A program made the translations under genes and the position numbers. From Paenibacillus silviterrae (GTDB taxonomy: Bacteria > Bacillota > Bacilli > Paenibacillales > NBRC-103111): a DNA stretch of 64,000 nt. The stretch covers positions 744,001 to 808,000 of the forward strand of contig NZ_JASKUT010000002.1 of assembly GCF_030167925.1 (NCBI RefSeq). The letters run 5' to 3'. Each line of letters begins with the position of its first letter. Positions within the stretch are counted from its first letter, which is position 1. The notes beneath the pieces are model-generated. The model saw only the letters and a program-made list of their open reading frames with translations. It was not told the origin of the DNA and did not search any database. Shown here one piece after another: positions 17,428 to 26,354 of this stretch.

Positions 17428-18306
17428 TTAATGCAATCCTGCGATGCCTTTCAGCTGCCGCTCCCGGTACTGTCTTGGCGTCATTCCGCGTATGCGCAGG
17501 AACGCGCGGGAGAAGGTGGGAAATGAGGAGAAGCCGGATTCATAGGCGACCTGTGAAATCGGCAGCTCGGAGGATAACAACAGGCTGCAAGCATGCCGTA
17601 CGCGCAGCTCATGCAGCAGATCGACGAAATGGATGCCGTAGGCTTCCCCGAACAGCGTGCTGAGCTGGGACGGATGGACACCGAAGCGTTCGGACAAGGA
17701 CGTCAAGGATAAGGGGTCCAAATAGTGCTCATACACGTACTGTACAACCGGCCAGATTCCTTTCGTATTGACGGAGGAAGGCTGACGGGCTGACGCTGAC
17801 GGGACGATTCCGCTGCTGCGCACGAACAAGGACAGCGCCTCAAGGAGTAGGGCTCGGAGCATGACAGGACGCCACGGGAGCGTCGATTCGTGCTCCTGAT
17901 AGAGCTTCTTCCATAGGTTCAAGCCTTCTTCGTAACCGGTGCCCTGCAATTGGGCATGCGCAGGCTGGCTGCCATGTTGACCGAGCAGAAGATCCTTTAC
18001 GCCCCATGCGGCTTCCGGTCCCGCAGTCAGCAGCTTCATATCGAAATTGCAAATGAACATGACAAGCGGATGGTCCCGGTTGGCCCAATATTCATGAATC
18101 TGGTACGGCAGCAGTAAGACCAAAGTCCCGGGAAGCAGCTCGTGCTCGGTGCCATTGATGCGTTCCGTTCCTTTTCCCTCTATAACAAAGGAGAATTCAA
18201 TGAAATCATGCCGATGCGGGGCAACCGAGGTGTACTTTTTTTTCTTCATATGAAAAGGAAAGTCCGTATCAATGTTGGGAAATTCGAACATATATTGCGG
18301 ATACAT
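17428..18306 (-). CDS. AraC family transcriptional regulator
   Basis: A cupin-like sensor domain (about residues 10-150: HRHDFIEFSFVIEGKGTERING and LLPYQIHEYW) is joined to two AraC helix-turn-helix motifs (about 185-285: SLTSLSERFGVHPSQLSTLF and PISQVAYESGFSSFPTFSRAF, ending MTPRQYRERQL). It is transcribed away from the sialic acid lyase gene and shares a 169-bp intergenic region with it. That region holds a perfect 14-bp direct repeat suited to an AraC dimer. It is therefore the likely local activator of sialic acid use, probably sensing sialic acid or ManNAc in the cytoplasm; the ligand is inferred from context. Confidence 0.88.
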   Translation of the reverse strand: MYPQYMFEFPNIDTDFPFHMKKKKYTSVAPHRHDFIEFSFVIEGKGTERINGTEHELLPGTLVLLLPYQIHEYWANRDHPLVMFICNFDMKLLTAGPEAAWGVKDLLLGQHGSQPAHAQLQGTGYEEGLNLWKKLYQEHESTLPWRPVMLRALLLEALSLFVRSSGIVPSASARQPSSVNTKGIWPVVQYVYEHYLDPLSLTSLSERFGVHPSQLSTLFGEAYGIHFVDLLHELRVRHACSLLLSSELPISQVAYESGFSSFPTFSRAFLRIRGMTPRQYRERQLKGIAGLH

Positions 18307-18361
18307 GGCGGCTTCTCACCTCTCTCCTTAAGATCAGCTTTTATTATACAGGATGAATTCG

Positions 18362-18395
18362 ATAAAAAAATGAAAGCTTTTATAAAAAAATGAAA
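18362..18395. promoter_or_regulatory. Perfect 14-bp direct repeat, candidate AraC operator
   Basis: ATAAAAAAATGAAA occurs at 18362-18375 and again at 18382-18395, a 20-bp period that places both copies on one face of the helix. Tandem direct repeats about two turns apart are the usual operator of AraC-type regulators. It lies between the divergent AraC gene and the lyase gene, about 80 bp before the lyase start. Confidence 0.55.
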
Positions 18396-18475
18396 TATGC
18401 TCAGGACTCCCTAAAGGTAAACTATGTACATCAGCTGCATCAATTCTGTAGTGAATAAGGGAGAGGATGGACTTT

Positions 18476-19411
18476 ATGAAAAAGCTAATAAACCGCGACG
18501 CGTTTCGCGGCATCTTTACCGCTTTGGTGACGCCTATGCAGGAGAACGGAGAGATCGACTATGCTTCTCTGGACCGTTTGGTCGAGCACCAGATCAGTCA
18601 AGGCATTCGAGGCTTCTACGTTGGAGGCAGCACAGGAGAAGGCTTTATTCTGACAAGCGAAGAAAGACAGCAGGTGTTGGAGGCGGTCGTTAAGGCGGCC
18701 AAGGGTCGTGTGACGATCATTGCCCATATCGGCTGCATCAGCACAAGGGAGTCGATCCGGCTGGCAAAGCATGCGGAGCTTCAGGGAGTGGACGCCGTGT
18801 CCGCGGTGGTCCCATTTTACTATAAAGTTACTATGAAAGAGATTCGTGAGCATTATGAGGCTATAATGGATACGGTCGATGTGCCGATGCTTGTTTATCA
18901 CTTCCCCGGGGCAACGGGAGTCAGCCTATCCTTGGATTTCTATGAGCAGATGAGCCGCCATCCGAAATGCATCGGGGTTAAATTCACCTCGCTCAATCTC
19001 TTCGAGATGCAGCAGATCCGCTCACGCTGCGGCGACGACTTCCTGATCTATAACGGACATGATGAGGTATATATCGGGGGCGCTTATACCGGATCGGACG
19101 GGGCCATCGGGAGCACTTACAACATGATGCCCCGCTTGTTCACAACCATGTACGACATCATATCATCGGAGGAAAGACCGGTCATGAACACCTTGCAAAA
19201 GCTGCAGGCCGAAGCCAATGCCGTGATCGCCCATATGATTCAATACGACGTGATCGCTTACGAAAAGTATATGCTCTATCTTCAAGGGGTCCTCTCGGCA
19301 CCGACCGTTCGACAGCCGCTTAAGCAATTTACGGCGGAGGAGCGTTCCCGTATCGAAGCCTTCTATAGGCAGAGCAATGTTCTTAGAAGCAGCGGTGTTG
19401 CCGCCAAGTAG
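18476..19411 (+). CDS. DapA/NanA family lyase, probable N-acetylneuraminate lyase
   Basis: Class I aldolase of the dihydrodipicolinate synthase/N-acetylneuraminate lyase superfamily. In this setting it most likely splits Neu5Ac into ManNAc and pyruvate. Seen are GGSTGEGFILTSEER (pyruvate-binding loop), LVYHFPGATG (Tyr that assists proton transfer) and IGVKFTSLNLFEMQ, with the Schiff-base lysine in GVKFTS. The length of about 311 aa fits. NAL and DapA share these motifs, so the assignment leans on the adjacent sialidases and yhcH-like gene. The ATG at 18476 gives better spacing from AAGGGAGAGG than the ATG at 18467, which abuts it. Confidence 0.82.
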   Translation: MKKLINRDAFRGIFTALVTPMQENGEIDYASLDRLVEHQISQGIRGFYVGGSTGEGFILTSEERQQVLEAVVKAAKGRVTIIAHIGCISTRESIRLAKHAELQGVDAVSAVVPFYYKVTMKEIREHYEAIMDTVDVPMLVYHFPGATGVSLSLDFYEQMSRHPKCIGVKFTSLNLFEMQQIRSRCGDDFLIYNGHDEVYIGGAYTGSDGAIGSTYNMMPRLFTTMYDIISSEERPVMNTLQKLQAEANAVIAHMIQYDVIAYEKYMLYLQGVLSAPTVRQPLKQFTAEERSRIEAFYRQSNVLRSSGVAAK

Positions 19412-19463
19412 CCGCTCCTCAACCCATTTAGTAGAAGAAATAGAATTATGCGGCGGCATTCGG

Positions 19464-19489
19464 TATAATCGAAAATGGAAGCGCTTTAT
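19464..19489 (+). promoter_or_regulatory. -10 box followed by a cre/LacI-type operator
   Basis: TATAAT at 19464-19469 is followed six bases later by TGGAAGCGCTTTAT (19476-19489). The latter matches the catabolite-responsive element TGWAANCGNTNWCA at 11 of 14 positions and contains the AAGCGCTT palindrome typical of LacI-family sites. The position over the start site would permit blocking by CcpA or a similar protein. No clear -35 box is visible. Confidence 0.45.
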
Positions 19490-19518
19490 GAGTTCGGCCC
19501 AAAGGGGGAGACCATTCC

Positions 19519-21891
19519 GTGTTCAAGAAAGTGAAGTGGTTTGCGTTGCTCGGCAAAATCAAACGCCGCAAATTTTTCATCCGTTTGATTCTGACGATCG
19601 CTCTCATTGCGGTCATACCCAACCTGATTTCCGATGTCGTCGCTTACTACAAGGTTTCTCATACGTTCGAAGAGGAAACGGGAAGAAACAAGCTGCAGTA
19701 TTTGAATCAAACGATCAATTCCATGGAAATAGTGCTGAACCGAATTAAGGAAAACTCGAATCTGCTTGCCATGAACCAATGGTTTCAGGAATTCGAGAAA
19801 TTCCCTAGCGGCGCCTATTACGAGGGGCTGAGGGGGGAGATTCAGAAGGAAGATTTACCCGATTTGTATTGGTATTTGGAGAATAAAAAGAATGCCATCT
19901 CTTTGATCAACTCGTTTAAGCTATCCAACGAGTTTGTGGATTCCGTTTATTTTTACGACAGCAGCAACAACCTTGTCATCACCTCGGAAAATGACGGCTC
20001 CAACCGGCAGTTCACGCTGGATAACTTCTATGACACAGCGTGGGTCGAGGCGCTGAAGGAATCGACCGAGAACGCGGTTTATATGGATACGAGAATTGCC
20101 AGGCAGTATCACCCGGGGGAAAAAAGTCTGTTGTCCATTATTTATAAATCAACCAAAGCAAACAATGCGTTTATTATTAATTTGGATGCGGCGCTGATTT
20201 ACAAAAAAATCTTAAGCAAGCTGAATGAGCAGGACGATATTTTCGTCGTGTCCTCTACGGGCAACGTATTGTTTCACAGCCTGTCTGCCCAAATGCATCA
20301 GCCTTTGCGGACGATTCTGCCCGGAGACGAACCGGTTGTCGGGAAGACGGGCTCGTATCGAACCAAGCTGGACGATCGGCAAATGCTGGTCAGCTATTCA
20401 ACATCCCCGTTGTTGGGTTGGACGTTTATCAACATATCCGATATGGAAGCGTTATCGGAAAGCACCTCGTCGATTACACAAACGATAGTCGTTTCGGCGA
20501 TCCTGCTGCTTCTGCTTTCCCTCACCTTCGCCTATTTATCCTCAAGAAGTCTTTATAGGCCGATCTCCTATTTGCAGGCTTTGATCCACGGGACGACGGA
20601 GCGCAGGGCGGAGGATTCGGACGAGATCCATATGATCGGCAGCTTTGTACAATCGACGCTTACTGAGAGGGATTATTACAAGGAAAAGCTGGAGGAGAGC
20701 CTGCCGTTCTACAAGGAGCAGTTCAAATATACGCTGCTTCACCGTCATTCCTTAACGCTGGAGGAGATCGAGGAGAAGAAGGCTTATCTCGACCTTGACA
20801 TCGAAACCCGCGATCTGGCTCTGCTCCTTCTTTGGTTGGGTGATCGCGAGGACCCGCGGCCGGAGCGGGATATGATTGCCGGCGAATTATTCAAAATGAA
20901 GGTGATCGACACGATCAAGGAGAGCGGGATCCTGGAGACGCCGTATTTTCTGGTTGATTCTGGGAAGGATACCCTGGCGATCGTCTTAAACCGCTGCGGC
21001 ATGAATCAACAGCAGGTATATCGTATCGGGCAAAGGCTGCTTGATGTCGTAAATCTGGAAGCAAGAAGCGAATGTACGATGGGCGTCGGAAGAGCCTGTT
21101 CATCTATACTGCAGCTGCCGCAAGCGTTTGAGGAAGCGCAGGAAGCGTTAAAATATCAGATTATTTACGGTAAGGGCTACGTTATTTCCATCGAAGATTT
21201 GATGGTGACCGGCGGTGGCGGCAGCGAATTTGTTTATCCCAAGGACAAGGAAGAGGTGCTGCTCGGTTACATCAAGACAGCTCGTGAGTCCGAGGCGCTC
21301 CAAGCGTTCGAAGACCTGGTATTCGAGCTGAACGCACATAAGAACAAGCTGCATTATAATCAAATTCAGCCTATCTTCGTTCAGTTGCTGACAGCGATGA
21401 TGAACAGCTATGCCCAGCTGGGGGCTAACACCAAGGCGGTTTTCGGCAACGGGACGGATCCGTACCGGGAGCTTCTCGAGCAAGGATCCTTGGATGATAT
21501 CTGCAGGTGGTTCCACCGGATTATCCGGCACATTACCGATTATCTGGAGCGGGAAATGAACGCTAAAGGAAATTCACACATCGCCCGGGTAGTGGAAATG
21601 ATGGAGAGGGAGTACGGCAGCGATATTTCGCTGCACTCGGTGGCCGAGCAGTTGAATCTGAATCCGGCCTACATCAGCAGGCTCTTCAAGCAAATCACCG
21701 GACAGCCGTTCGTCGATTACCTGAAGCGTATTCGAATTGAGAAGAGCAAGGAGCTGTTAACCCGAAGCGACATGAAAATCAATGAAATCGGCAAGCACGT
21801 AGGGTACAGCAACGCTTACTACTTTATCAAGGTGTTTAAGGAATTAATGGGTCTGACACCCGGCGAATACAAAAGGTTGTACGGCTCTTGA
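19519..21891 (+). CDS. Membrane-bound AraC family regulator with Cache-type sensor (YtdP/YesN type)
   Basis: A one-component membrane regulator of 790 aa. It has TM1 (about residues 22-42), an extracellular Cache-like sensor (about 45-300), TM2 (ILLLLLSLTFAYLSS, about 322-340), a HAMP-like linker, a middle domain and a C-terminal AraC DNA-binding domain (DISLHSVAEQLNLNPAYISR and KINEIGKHVGYSNAYYFIKVF, ending LTPGEYKRLYG). Such regulators in Paenibacillaceae sit next to Lpl-type ABC transporters and control them. Here the transporter lies 0.9 kb downstream behind a decayed gene. The start is GTG after AAAGGGGGAG. A terminator follows the stop. Confidence 0.9.
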   Translation: MFKKVKWFALLGKIKRRKFFIRLILTIALIAVIPNLISDVVAYYKVSHTFEEETGRNKLQYLNQTINSMEIVLNRIKENSNLLAMNQWFQEFEKFPSGAYYEGLRGEIQKEDLPDLYWYLENKKNAISLINSFKLSNEFVDSVYFYDSSNNLVITSENDGSNRQFTLDNFYDTAWVEALKESTENAVYMDTRIARQYHPGEKSLLSIIYKSTKANNAFIINLDAALIYKKILSKLNEQDDIFVVSSTGNVLFHSLSAQMHQPLRTILPGDEPVVGKTGSYRTKLDDRQMLVSYSTSPLLGWTFINISDMEALSESTSSITQTIVVSAILLLLLSLTFAYLSSRSLYRPISYLQALIHGTTERRAEDSDEIHMIGSFVQSTLTERDYYKEKLEESLPFYKEQFKYTLLHRHSLTLEEIEEKKAYLDLDIETRDLALLLLWLGDREDPRPERDMIAGELFKMKVIDTIKESGILETPYFLVDSGKDTLAIVLNRCGMNQQQVYRIGQRLLDVVNLEARSECTMGVGRACSSILQLPQAFEEAQEALKYQIIYGKGYVISIEDLMVTGGGGSEFVYPKDKEEVLLGYIKTARESEALQAFEDLVFELNAHKNKLHYNQIQPIFVQLLTAMMNSYAQLGANTKAVFGNGTDPYRELLEQGSLDDICRWFHRIIRHITDYLEREMNAKGNSHIARVVEMMEREYGSDISLHSVAEQLNLNPAYISRLFKQITGQPFVDYLKRIRIEKSKELLTRSDMKINEIGKHVGYSNAYYFIKVFKELMGLTPGEYKRLYGS

Positions 21892-21896
21892 ATGAG

Positions 21897-21935
21897 AACC
21901 TAGCGGTATACCAATACCGGCTAGGTTTTCTTTTC
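21897..21935 (+). terminator. Intrinsic terminator after the membrane AraC gene
   Basis: AACCTAGCGGTAT pairs with ATACCGGCTAGGTT with a four-base loop, followed by TTCTTTT. It begins five bases after the stop codon and separates the regulator from the decayed transporter remnant. Confidence 0.8.
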
Positions 21936-21984
21936 ACATTACGGTCGGGTACGGGAGATAGGGGAGGGAGCATTCATGTTTTTA

Positions 21985-22686
21985 AAGCCGTGACGCTGCT
22001 CACTGCGAAGCAAACCGGTAAAAGCTACGCCTCCTACCGGGTGTGGGGCTCCATAGGGTTTGCCTCGGCGTCCATGCTGTTCGGGCTTCTGCTGAAGGAG
22101 TCCGGCATTCCCGCTGCCAAGAGGGTATGTATTGCCATCGTCGTGATGACGCTGCTGTTCGCTTTCCTGTTGGAGGACAGGAAGGCAAGCGCCCGAAAGG
22201 TCGAGTTTACGCATATTTTCCCAATACTAACCTCGGTCCGTTTCTTATGGTTTCTGATTCTTGTACTCGACGTATCGATTGCGCATCGGATGAACGACTC
22301 GTTTATCGTGTTATACCTGAAGGAGCTCGGCGCCCCGGAAACCTTCATCGGCTGGTCATGGCTTCTGGCGGCGGCAAGTGAGATTCCGGTCTTTTTCCTG
22401 CTGGGCAGGTATGGGGGGCGATGTAAGCCGCTGCACGGGTTATCGTACGGCATCTTTCTTTTGACGGCGCTCTCGTACATGCAGGAACTGGGCGGGGTTG
22501 GCTGGACTTATCGGTGGTGTAGCCGGCGGTTACATTTTCGGCCATTCAGGATATGTTCCGCTCTACAGGGTTTCTTCGATACTGGCCTTATGCGCGGCTG
22601 CCGGTTTCCTCGGAACACAGCTTTATACCGACTGGAAGAAAACAAGGACAGTGAGCCCTATAAAGGCATACTACGATCATGACATG
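21985..22686 (+). pseudogene. Decayed MFS transporter remnant (MFS_1-like)
   Basis: Remains of a major facilitator permease. The first third of a normal ~400-aa gene is missing: there is no start codon with a ribosome site, and homology-like sequence begins at LLTAKQTGKSYASYRVWGS. The middle continues well (LYLKELGAPETFIGWSWLLA, IPVFFLLGRYGG). Near 22430-22450 the text jumps to GIFLLTALSYMQ, as if an internal stretch were deleted. After about 22495 the sense continues in another frame (LIGGVAGGYIFGHSGYVPLY), so a frameshift is also present. It probably encoded an older sugar or sialate permease made redundant by the ABC system downstream. Confidence 0.75.
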
Positions 22687-22722
22687 TAGAAATTGTAGTA
22701 TGAAAACACAAATATTTATTAT

Positions 22723-22736
22723 ATAAAACGCTTTCA
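22723..22736 (-). promoter_or_regulatory. Candidate cre site before the sialic-acid ABC operon
   Basis: On the minus strand TGAAAGCGTTTTAT matches the catabolite-responsive element TGWAANCGNTNWCA at 12 of 14 positions; only the last two fail. It lies 77 bp before the solute-binding gene start. CcpA control of this operon would be expected for a catabolic gene set. Confidence 0.5.
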
Positions 22737-22812
22737 ACGCGTGCTAAGGTTACCTTGAACCAAGCGTTCAAAGGCAGAAAAAGATTGACGAACCGAAAAG
22801 GGAGGAACAGGA

Positions 22813-24345
22813 ATGAGTAAAAAAATAACGAGCGTATCCGTCATTACCTTGCTAGCCGCTTCTACGCTGGCCGCTTGCTCAGGGGGCGCCGATCCCGGTA
22901 AGGGAGCCTCAGGGGAAACACCCAAGGCGGGTACCCCTAAGGAAGCTCCGAAAATCTATATTTATCAAAACTCCGGTGCATTAAACCAGAAGCCGGAAGG
23001 CAGCGTACCGGCGGCGCTGGAAGATATGAAGAAGATGTATGTAGAGAAGCTGAACATTGAGCCGATTGCCATCGTTCCGCCGAAGGGGGCGGCAGAGGAG
23101 AAGCTGAACCTGCTGCTCGGGTCCAAGGATGAGATCGATATATTCCAGGGCAATTGGGACCAATACGCCTCCAAGGGAGCCATTATTCCGCTCAATGATC
23201 TGCTGGATAAATACGGACAGGATATCAAGAAGGCATGGCCCAAGGAAGCATGGGATTACATGACGGACAAGAACGGGAAAATCTGGGGTATTCCACGCGG
23301 CGTCCCGTCGGTGCATTACCCGATCTGGGTTCGGACGGATTGGCTCAAGAAGCTGAATCTACAGCAGCCTAAGACGCTGGATGAGCTGGAAGCGGTTTTG
23401 AAAGCGTTTAAAGAGCAGGATCCGGACGGCAACGGCAAGGCCGATACGATTCCGATGATGACGGATTTGAACGGCATTAAGAATGCGTTCCTTGGCGGCT
23501 TTACCGACAACGGGAACAGCAATTGGATCGACCCAGCCGATAAAAAGGTCAAACCGATGGAGCTCGCGCCGGGCTTCAAGGACTTCGTCGCCAAGATGGC
23601 GGACTGGTACCAGAAGGGCTACATCTACAAAGAGGCCTTCGGCAAATTCGACCCTCTTGAGCTGCTGAAGACGAATCGTGTAGGGACCTCCTCCATGTGG
23701 TACTCACGCATAACGCTGCTGTTCCCGCAAATTCAATCGGGTTTAAATCCCGACGCGAACTATGAGATCATTCGTAACATTCAAGGACCGAAGGGCAAAC
23801 TGATGACGGCAAGCCCGGGCAGTACAGCGGCGATGGTCATTACGAAAAAAGCGAAGCATCCGGATGCCGTGATGAAGTTCGTCAACTACCAGTATCAGGA
23901 TCTGCCGACGAACACGTTGAATGCCGCATTCGGAACAAACTGGAAATACCTAGATGATAAGAAGTTCGAAATCGAGCTGCTTAACAAGGATATCTCGTAT
24001 GCAGGCGAATTCATGGTTTCTCTCGGTCTTGCAACCGAAACGAAGTATGCCTTCCGTGATCCGATTAAGAAAATGCATGCGGATTATTTAAATAAGGAAA
24101 TTTCGAACATCGATGTAGCCAAGATGCCGATCGACGCGATGATCACGTACGACAAGAAGATGCTGCAGGAAAACATCCCTACCCTGGGTGACATCGACCG
24201 TCTTCGCAGTGAAGAGCTGGTGAAATTCGTAACGGGCGCCAGACCGCTAAGCGAATTTGATAAGTTTATCGACCAAATGTACAAAGCCGGTCTTGATAAA
24301 TGGATTCAGGAGTACACTCGTCAGTACAATGAGCTGAAGAAGTAA
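22813..24345 (+). CDS. Extracellular solute-binding lipoprotein of the sialic-acid-linked ABC transporter
   Basis: Binding protein of a CUT1-type importer, anchored by lipidation (signal peptide with lipobox LAACSGG, Cys22). The mature part (about 490 aa) shows the family 1 fold: GSKDEIDIFQGNWDQY, IIPLNDLLDKYGQDIKK, the calcium-loop-like DPDGNGKADTIPMM, and the C-terminal VTGARPLSEFDKFIDQ. It is the first gene of a unit that continues with two permeases, two sialidases and a YhcH-type protein, so free sialic acid or a sialylated oligosaccharide is the likely ligand. That specificity is inferred from neighbours, not read from the sequence. Confidence 0.88.
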   Translation: MSKKITSVSVITLLAASTLAACSGGADPGKGASGETPKAGTPKEAPKIYIYQNSGALNQKPEGSVPAALEDMKKMYVEKLNIEPIAIVPPKGAAEEKLNLLLGSKDEIDIFQGNWDQYASKGAIIPLNDLLDKYGQDIKKAWPKEAWDYMTDKNGKIWGIPRGVPSVHYPIWVRTDWLKKLNLQQPKTLDELEAVLKAFKEQDPDGNGKADTIPMMTDLNGIKNAFLGGFTDNGNSNWIDPADKKVKPMELAPGFKDFVAKMADWYQKGYIYKEAFGKFDPLELLKTNRVGTSSMWYSRITLLFPQIQSGLNPDANYEIIRNIQGPKGKLMTASPGSTAAMVITKKAKHPDAVMKFVNYQYQDLPTNTLNAAFGTNWKYLDDKKFEIELLNKDISYAGEFMVSLGLATETKYAFRDPIKKMHADYLNKEISNIDVAKMPIDAMITYDKKMLQENIPTLGDIDRLRSEELVKFVTGARPLSEFDKFIDQMYKAGLDKWIQEYTRQYNELKK

Positions 24346-24435
24346 GAGAAATCGGCGCACATGAGCAAGCCGAAGGCGGTGTAGATCGCCGCAGCTTGCG
24401 CTGCTGCAGCCGGGGAGAAGGAGAGGAGGGCGTCC

Positions 24436-25404
24436 GTGCGTACAGAGCAGCTGTCTATTCAAGCTAGAACGAAGCGGCAGTCCGTCGGCCTTCGAAAGCT
24501 ATGGAACGCCGTAAGGTTGAACCGTTTCTATTACTTGCTGATTATTCCGGGGATGCTCTATTTTGTCATCTTTGATTACATTCCGATGTTCGGCGTCATC
24601 ATTGCGTTTAAGGATATTTCCCCCTTCGAAGGTGTCGGAGCCGTGCTTACAGGCGAATGGGTGGGGTTTAAGCACTTCGTGAAATTTTGGAATTCCTATT
24701 ATTTCTGGAATGTCATGCGCAATACGCTGCTGATCAGCGGTTATAAGCTGCTGTTCGGCTTTCCGGCCTCCATCCTTCTGGCGCTGCTGCTTAACGAGCT
24801 GAAAAACGCCGTGTTCAAGCGAATCGTCCAGACGATTTCGTATTTGCCTCATTTTATCTCCACTGTAGTTGTGGCTGGCTTGGTGATGATGGTTCTGTCA
24901 ACGGACTCCGGGATGATCAACGCAGCGGTGGCTGCTCTGGGAGGCGAACCGATTCACTTCCTGGGTGCGCCGGAATACTTTCGGTCCATTCTGGTCATCT
25001 CCCATGTGTGGCAGTCGATCGGATGGGGAAGCATTCTCTACTTGGCGGCCATGACGGGAATAGATCCCGGATTATACGAAGCGGCCAAAATGGACGGGGC
25101 GAGCCGTTTCCGCCAAATGTGGCACATTACATTGCCGGGCATTACGCATATTATCGTAATCATGCTCATTTTTTCGATCGGCGGACTGCTTAACGCGGGC
25201 TTTGAGAAGGTGCTCCTGCTGTATTCGCCGTCCGTCTATGAGGTGGCGGATATTATCGATACCTATGTGTACCGGGAGGGCTTGACATCGCTGCAGTATT
25301 CGTTCGCCACAGCAGTGGGTTTGTTCAAAAATATTTTGGCTATGATCCTGATCCTTGGCGCCAATTATATCGCCAAAAAATTGAACCAGACCGGGATCTG
25401 GTAA
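24436..25404 (+). CDS. ABC transporter permease, LplB type (sialic-acid island)
   Basis: Six-helix membrane subunit with the LplB hallmark YFVIFDYIPMFGVIIAFKD, the EAA loop EAAKMDGASRFRQMWHITLP and the family C-terminus ANYIAKKLNQTGIW. The start is GTG at 24436 with GGAGGG 5 bp upstream. The spacer from the binding-protein gene is 90 bp, GC-rich, and has no convincing terminator. Related to, but clearly different from, the permease at 8474, so the two operons serve different substrates. Confidence 0.92.
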   Translation: MRTEQLSIQARTKRQSVGLRKLWNAVRLNRFYYLLIIPGMLYFVIFDYIPMFGVIIAFKDISPFEGVGAVLTGEWVGFKHFVKFWNSYYFWNVMRNTLLISGYKLLFGFPASILLALLLNELKNAVFKRIVQTISYLPHFISTVVVAGLVMMVLSTDSGMINAAVAALGGEPIHFLGAPEYFRSILVISHVWQSIGWGSILYLAAMTGIDPGLYEAAKMDGASRFRQMWHITLPGITHIIVIMLIFSIGGLLNAGFEKVLLLYSPSVYEVADIIDTYVYREGLTSLQYSFATAVGLFKNILAMILILGANYIAKKLNQTGIW

Positions 25405-25432
25405 GGCAGTGGAAAGGAGGACCTGACTTTCA

Positions 25433-26317
25433 ATGAATTCCCTAAAGCCCTCGACCGGCGAGCGTCTGTTTGATGCAGTCAACATTCTGTTTCTCATCGG
25501 CTTGTCGCTGCTCTTTCTCATTCCCTTCCTGTCGGTGCTGTCCACTTCCTTTATCAGCGCTGAAGAGTCGATGAGACGGGGAGCATTTGTGCTCATTCCC
25601 GAGAAGCTGGATTTTACCGCCTATGATCTGTTGCTTAACCGGGGACCGCTCGTGTTTAACGCTTATAAAATCACTATGTTTAAAGTAGTCGTCGGGACAT
25701 TTTTAAACCTGTTGTTTACGGCTACCTTGGCCTACGGTCTGTCCCGCAGAAGCTTGCCTGGCAAAAACGCGCTGGTACTGATCATTTTTCTTACGATGAT
25801 CTTCCATGGCGGCTTGATTCCAACCTATATGCTCATCGACAATCTCGGCTTGAAGGATACGCTATGGGTACTAGTGCTCCCGGGGTTAGTCAGTGCATGG
25901 AACTTGTTCATCATGCGCAACTTCTTCATGAGCCTGCCGGAGGAGCTGGAGGAATCGGCCATCATCGACGGTGCTTCCCCTCCGGTAATCCTGATGAAAA
26001 TCATCGTTCCGTTGTCCATGCCGGCGATTGCGACCATCGGCTTGTTCTATGCGGTGTCTCACTGGAACGATTGGTTCGGTGCTTCCATCTATATCAATGA
26101 CCAGAGCAAGCTGCCGATCCAGGTGCTGATGCGCAATATTTTGTTAACCGGAGTGATGCAGAATGAGACGCAAGTGGAGTTCGTGCACGATCCTCCGCCT
26201 GCCGCAACGTTGAAATCGGCCATCATTATCATCAGCACGCTGCCGATTTTGTTCGTTTACCCTTTTATTCAGCGGTATTTCGTGAAAGGGGTCATGGTCG
26301 GCTCAATTAAAGGCTAA
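25433..26317 (+). CDS. ABC transporter permease, LplC type (sialic-acid island)
   Basis: Second membrane subunit. The N-terminus GERLFDAVNILFLIGLSLLF, the EAA loop EESAIIDGASPPVILMKIIVP and the C-terminus RYFVKGVMVGSIKG identify the LplC/YtcP group. The ATG is preceded by AAAGGAGG. It is 28 bp from the other permease and 37 bp from the cytoplasmic sialidase gene. As with the first Lpl-type system, no ATPase gene is present in the cluster, so a shared MsmX-like ATPase from elsewhere is expected. Confidence 0.92.
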   Translation: MNSLKPSTGERLFDAVNILFLIGLSLLFLIPFLSVLSTSFISAEESMRRGAFVLIPEKLDFTAYDLLLNRGPLVFNAYKITMFKVVVGTFLNLLFTATLAYGLSRRSLPGKNALVLIIFLTMIFHGGLIPTYMLIDNLGLKDTLWVLVLPGLVSAWNLFIMRNFFMSLPEELEESAIIDGASPPVILMKIIVPLSMPAIATIGLFYAVSHWNDWFGASIYINDQSKLPIQVLMRNILLTGVMQNETQVEFVHDPPPAATLKSAIIIISTLPILFVYPFIQRYFVKGVMVGSIKG

Positions 26318-26354
26318 GGCTTGAAGATACAAGAACCATGAAGGAGATGATCAG

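Noticed and set aside
18476..19411. Lyase gene as dihydrodipicolinate synthase (dapA)
   Set aside because: The motifs do not exclude it, but no lysine-pathway genes are near while sialidases and a YhcH-type gene are; NanA is the better reading.
21888..22682. Reading the MFS remnant as an intact 264-aa gene
   Set aside because: The nominal ATG lies in the stop/terminator of the regulator gene, the first helices are missing, and the C-terminal 60 codons lose MFS character, which continues in another frame.
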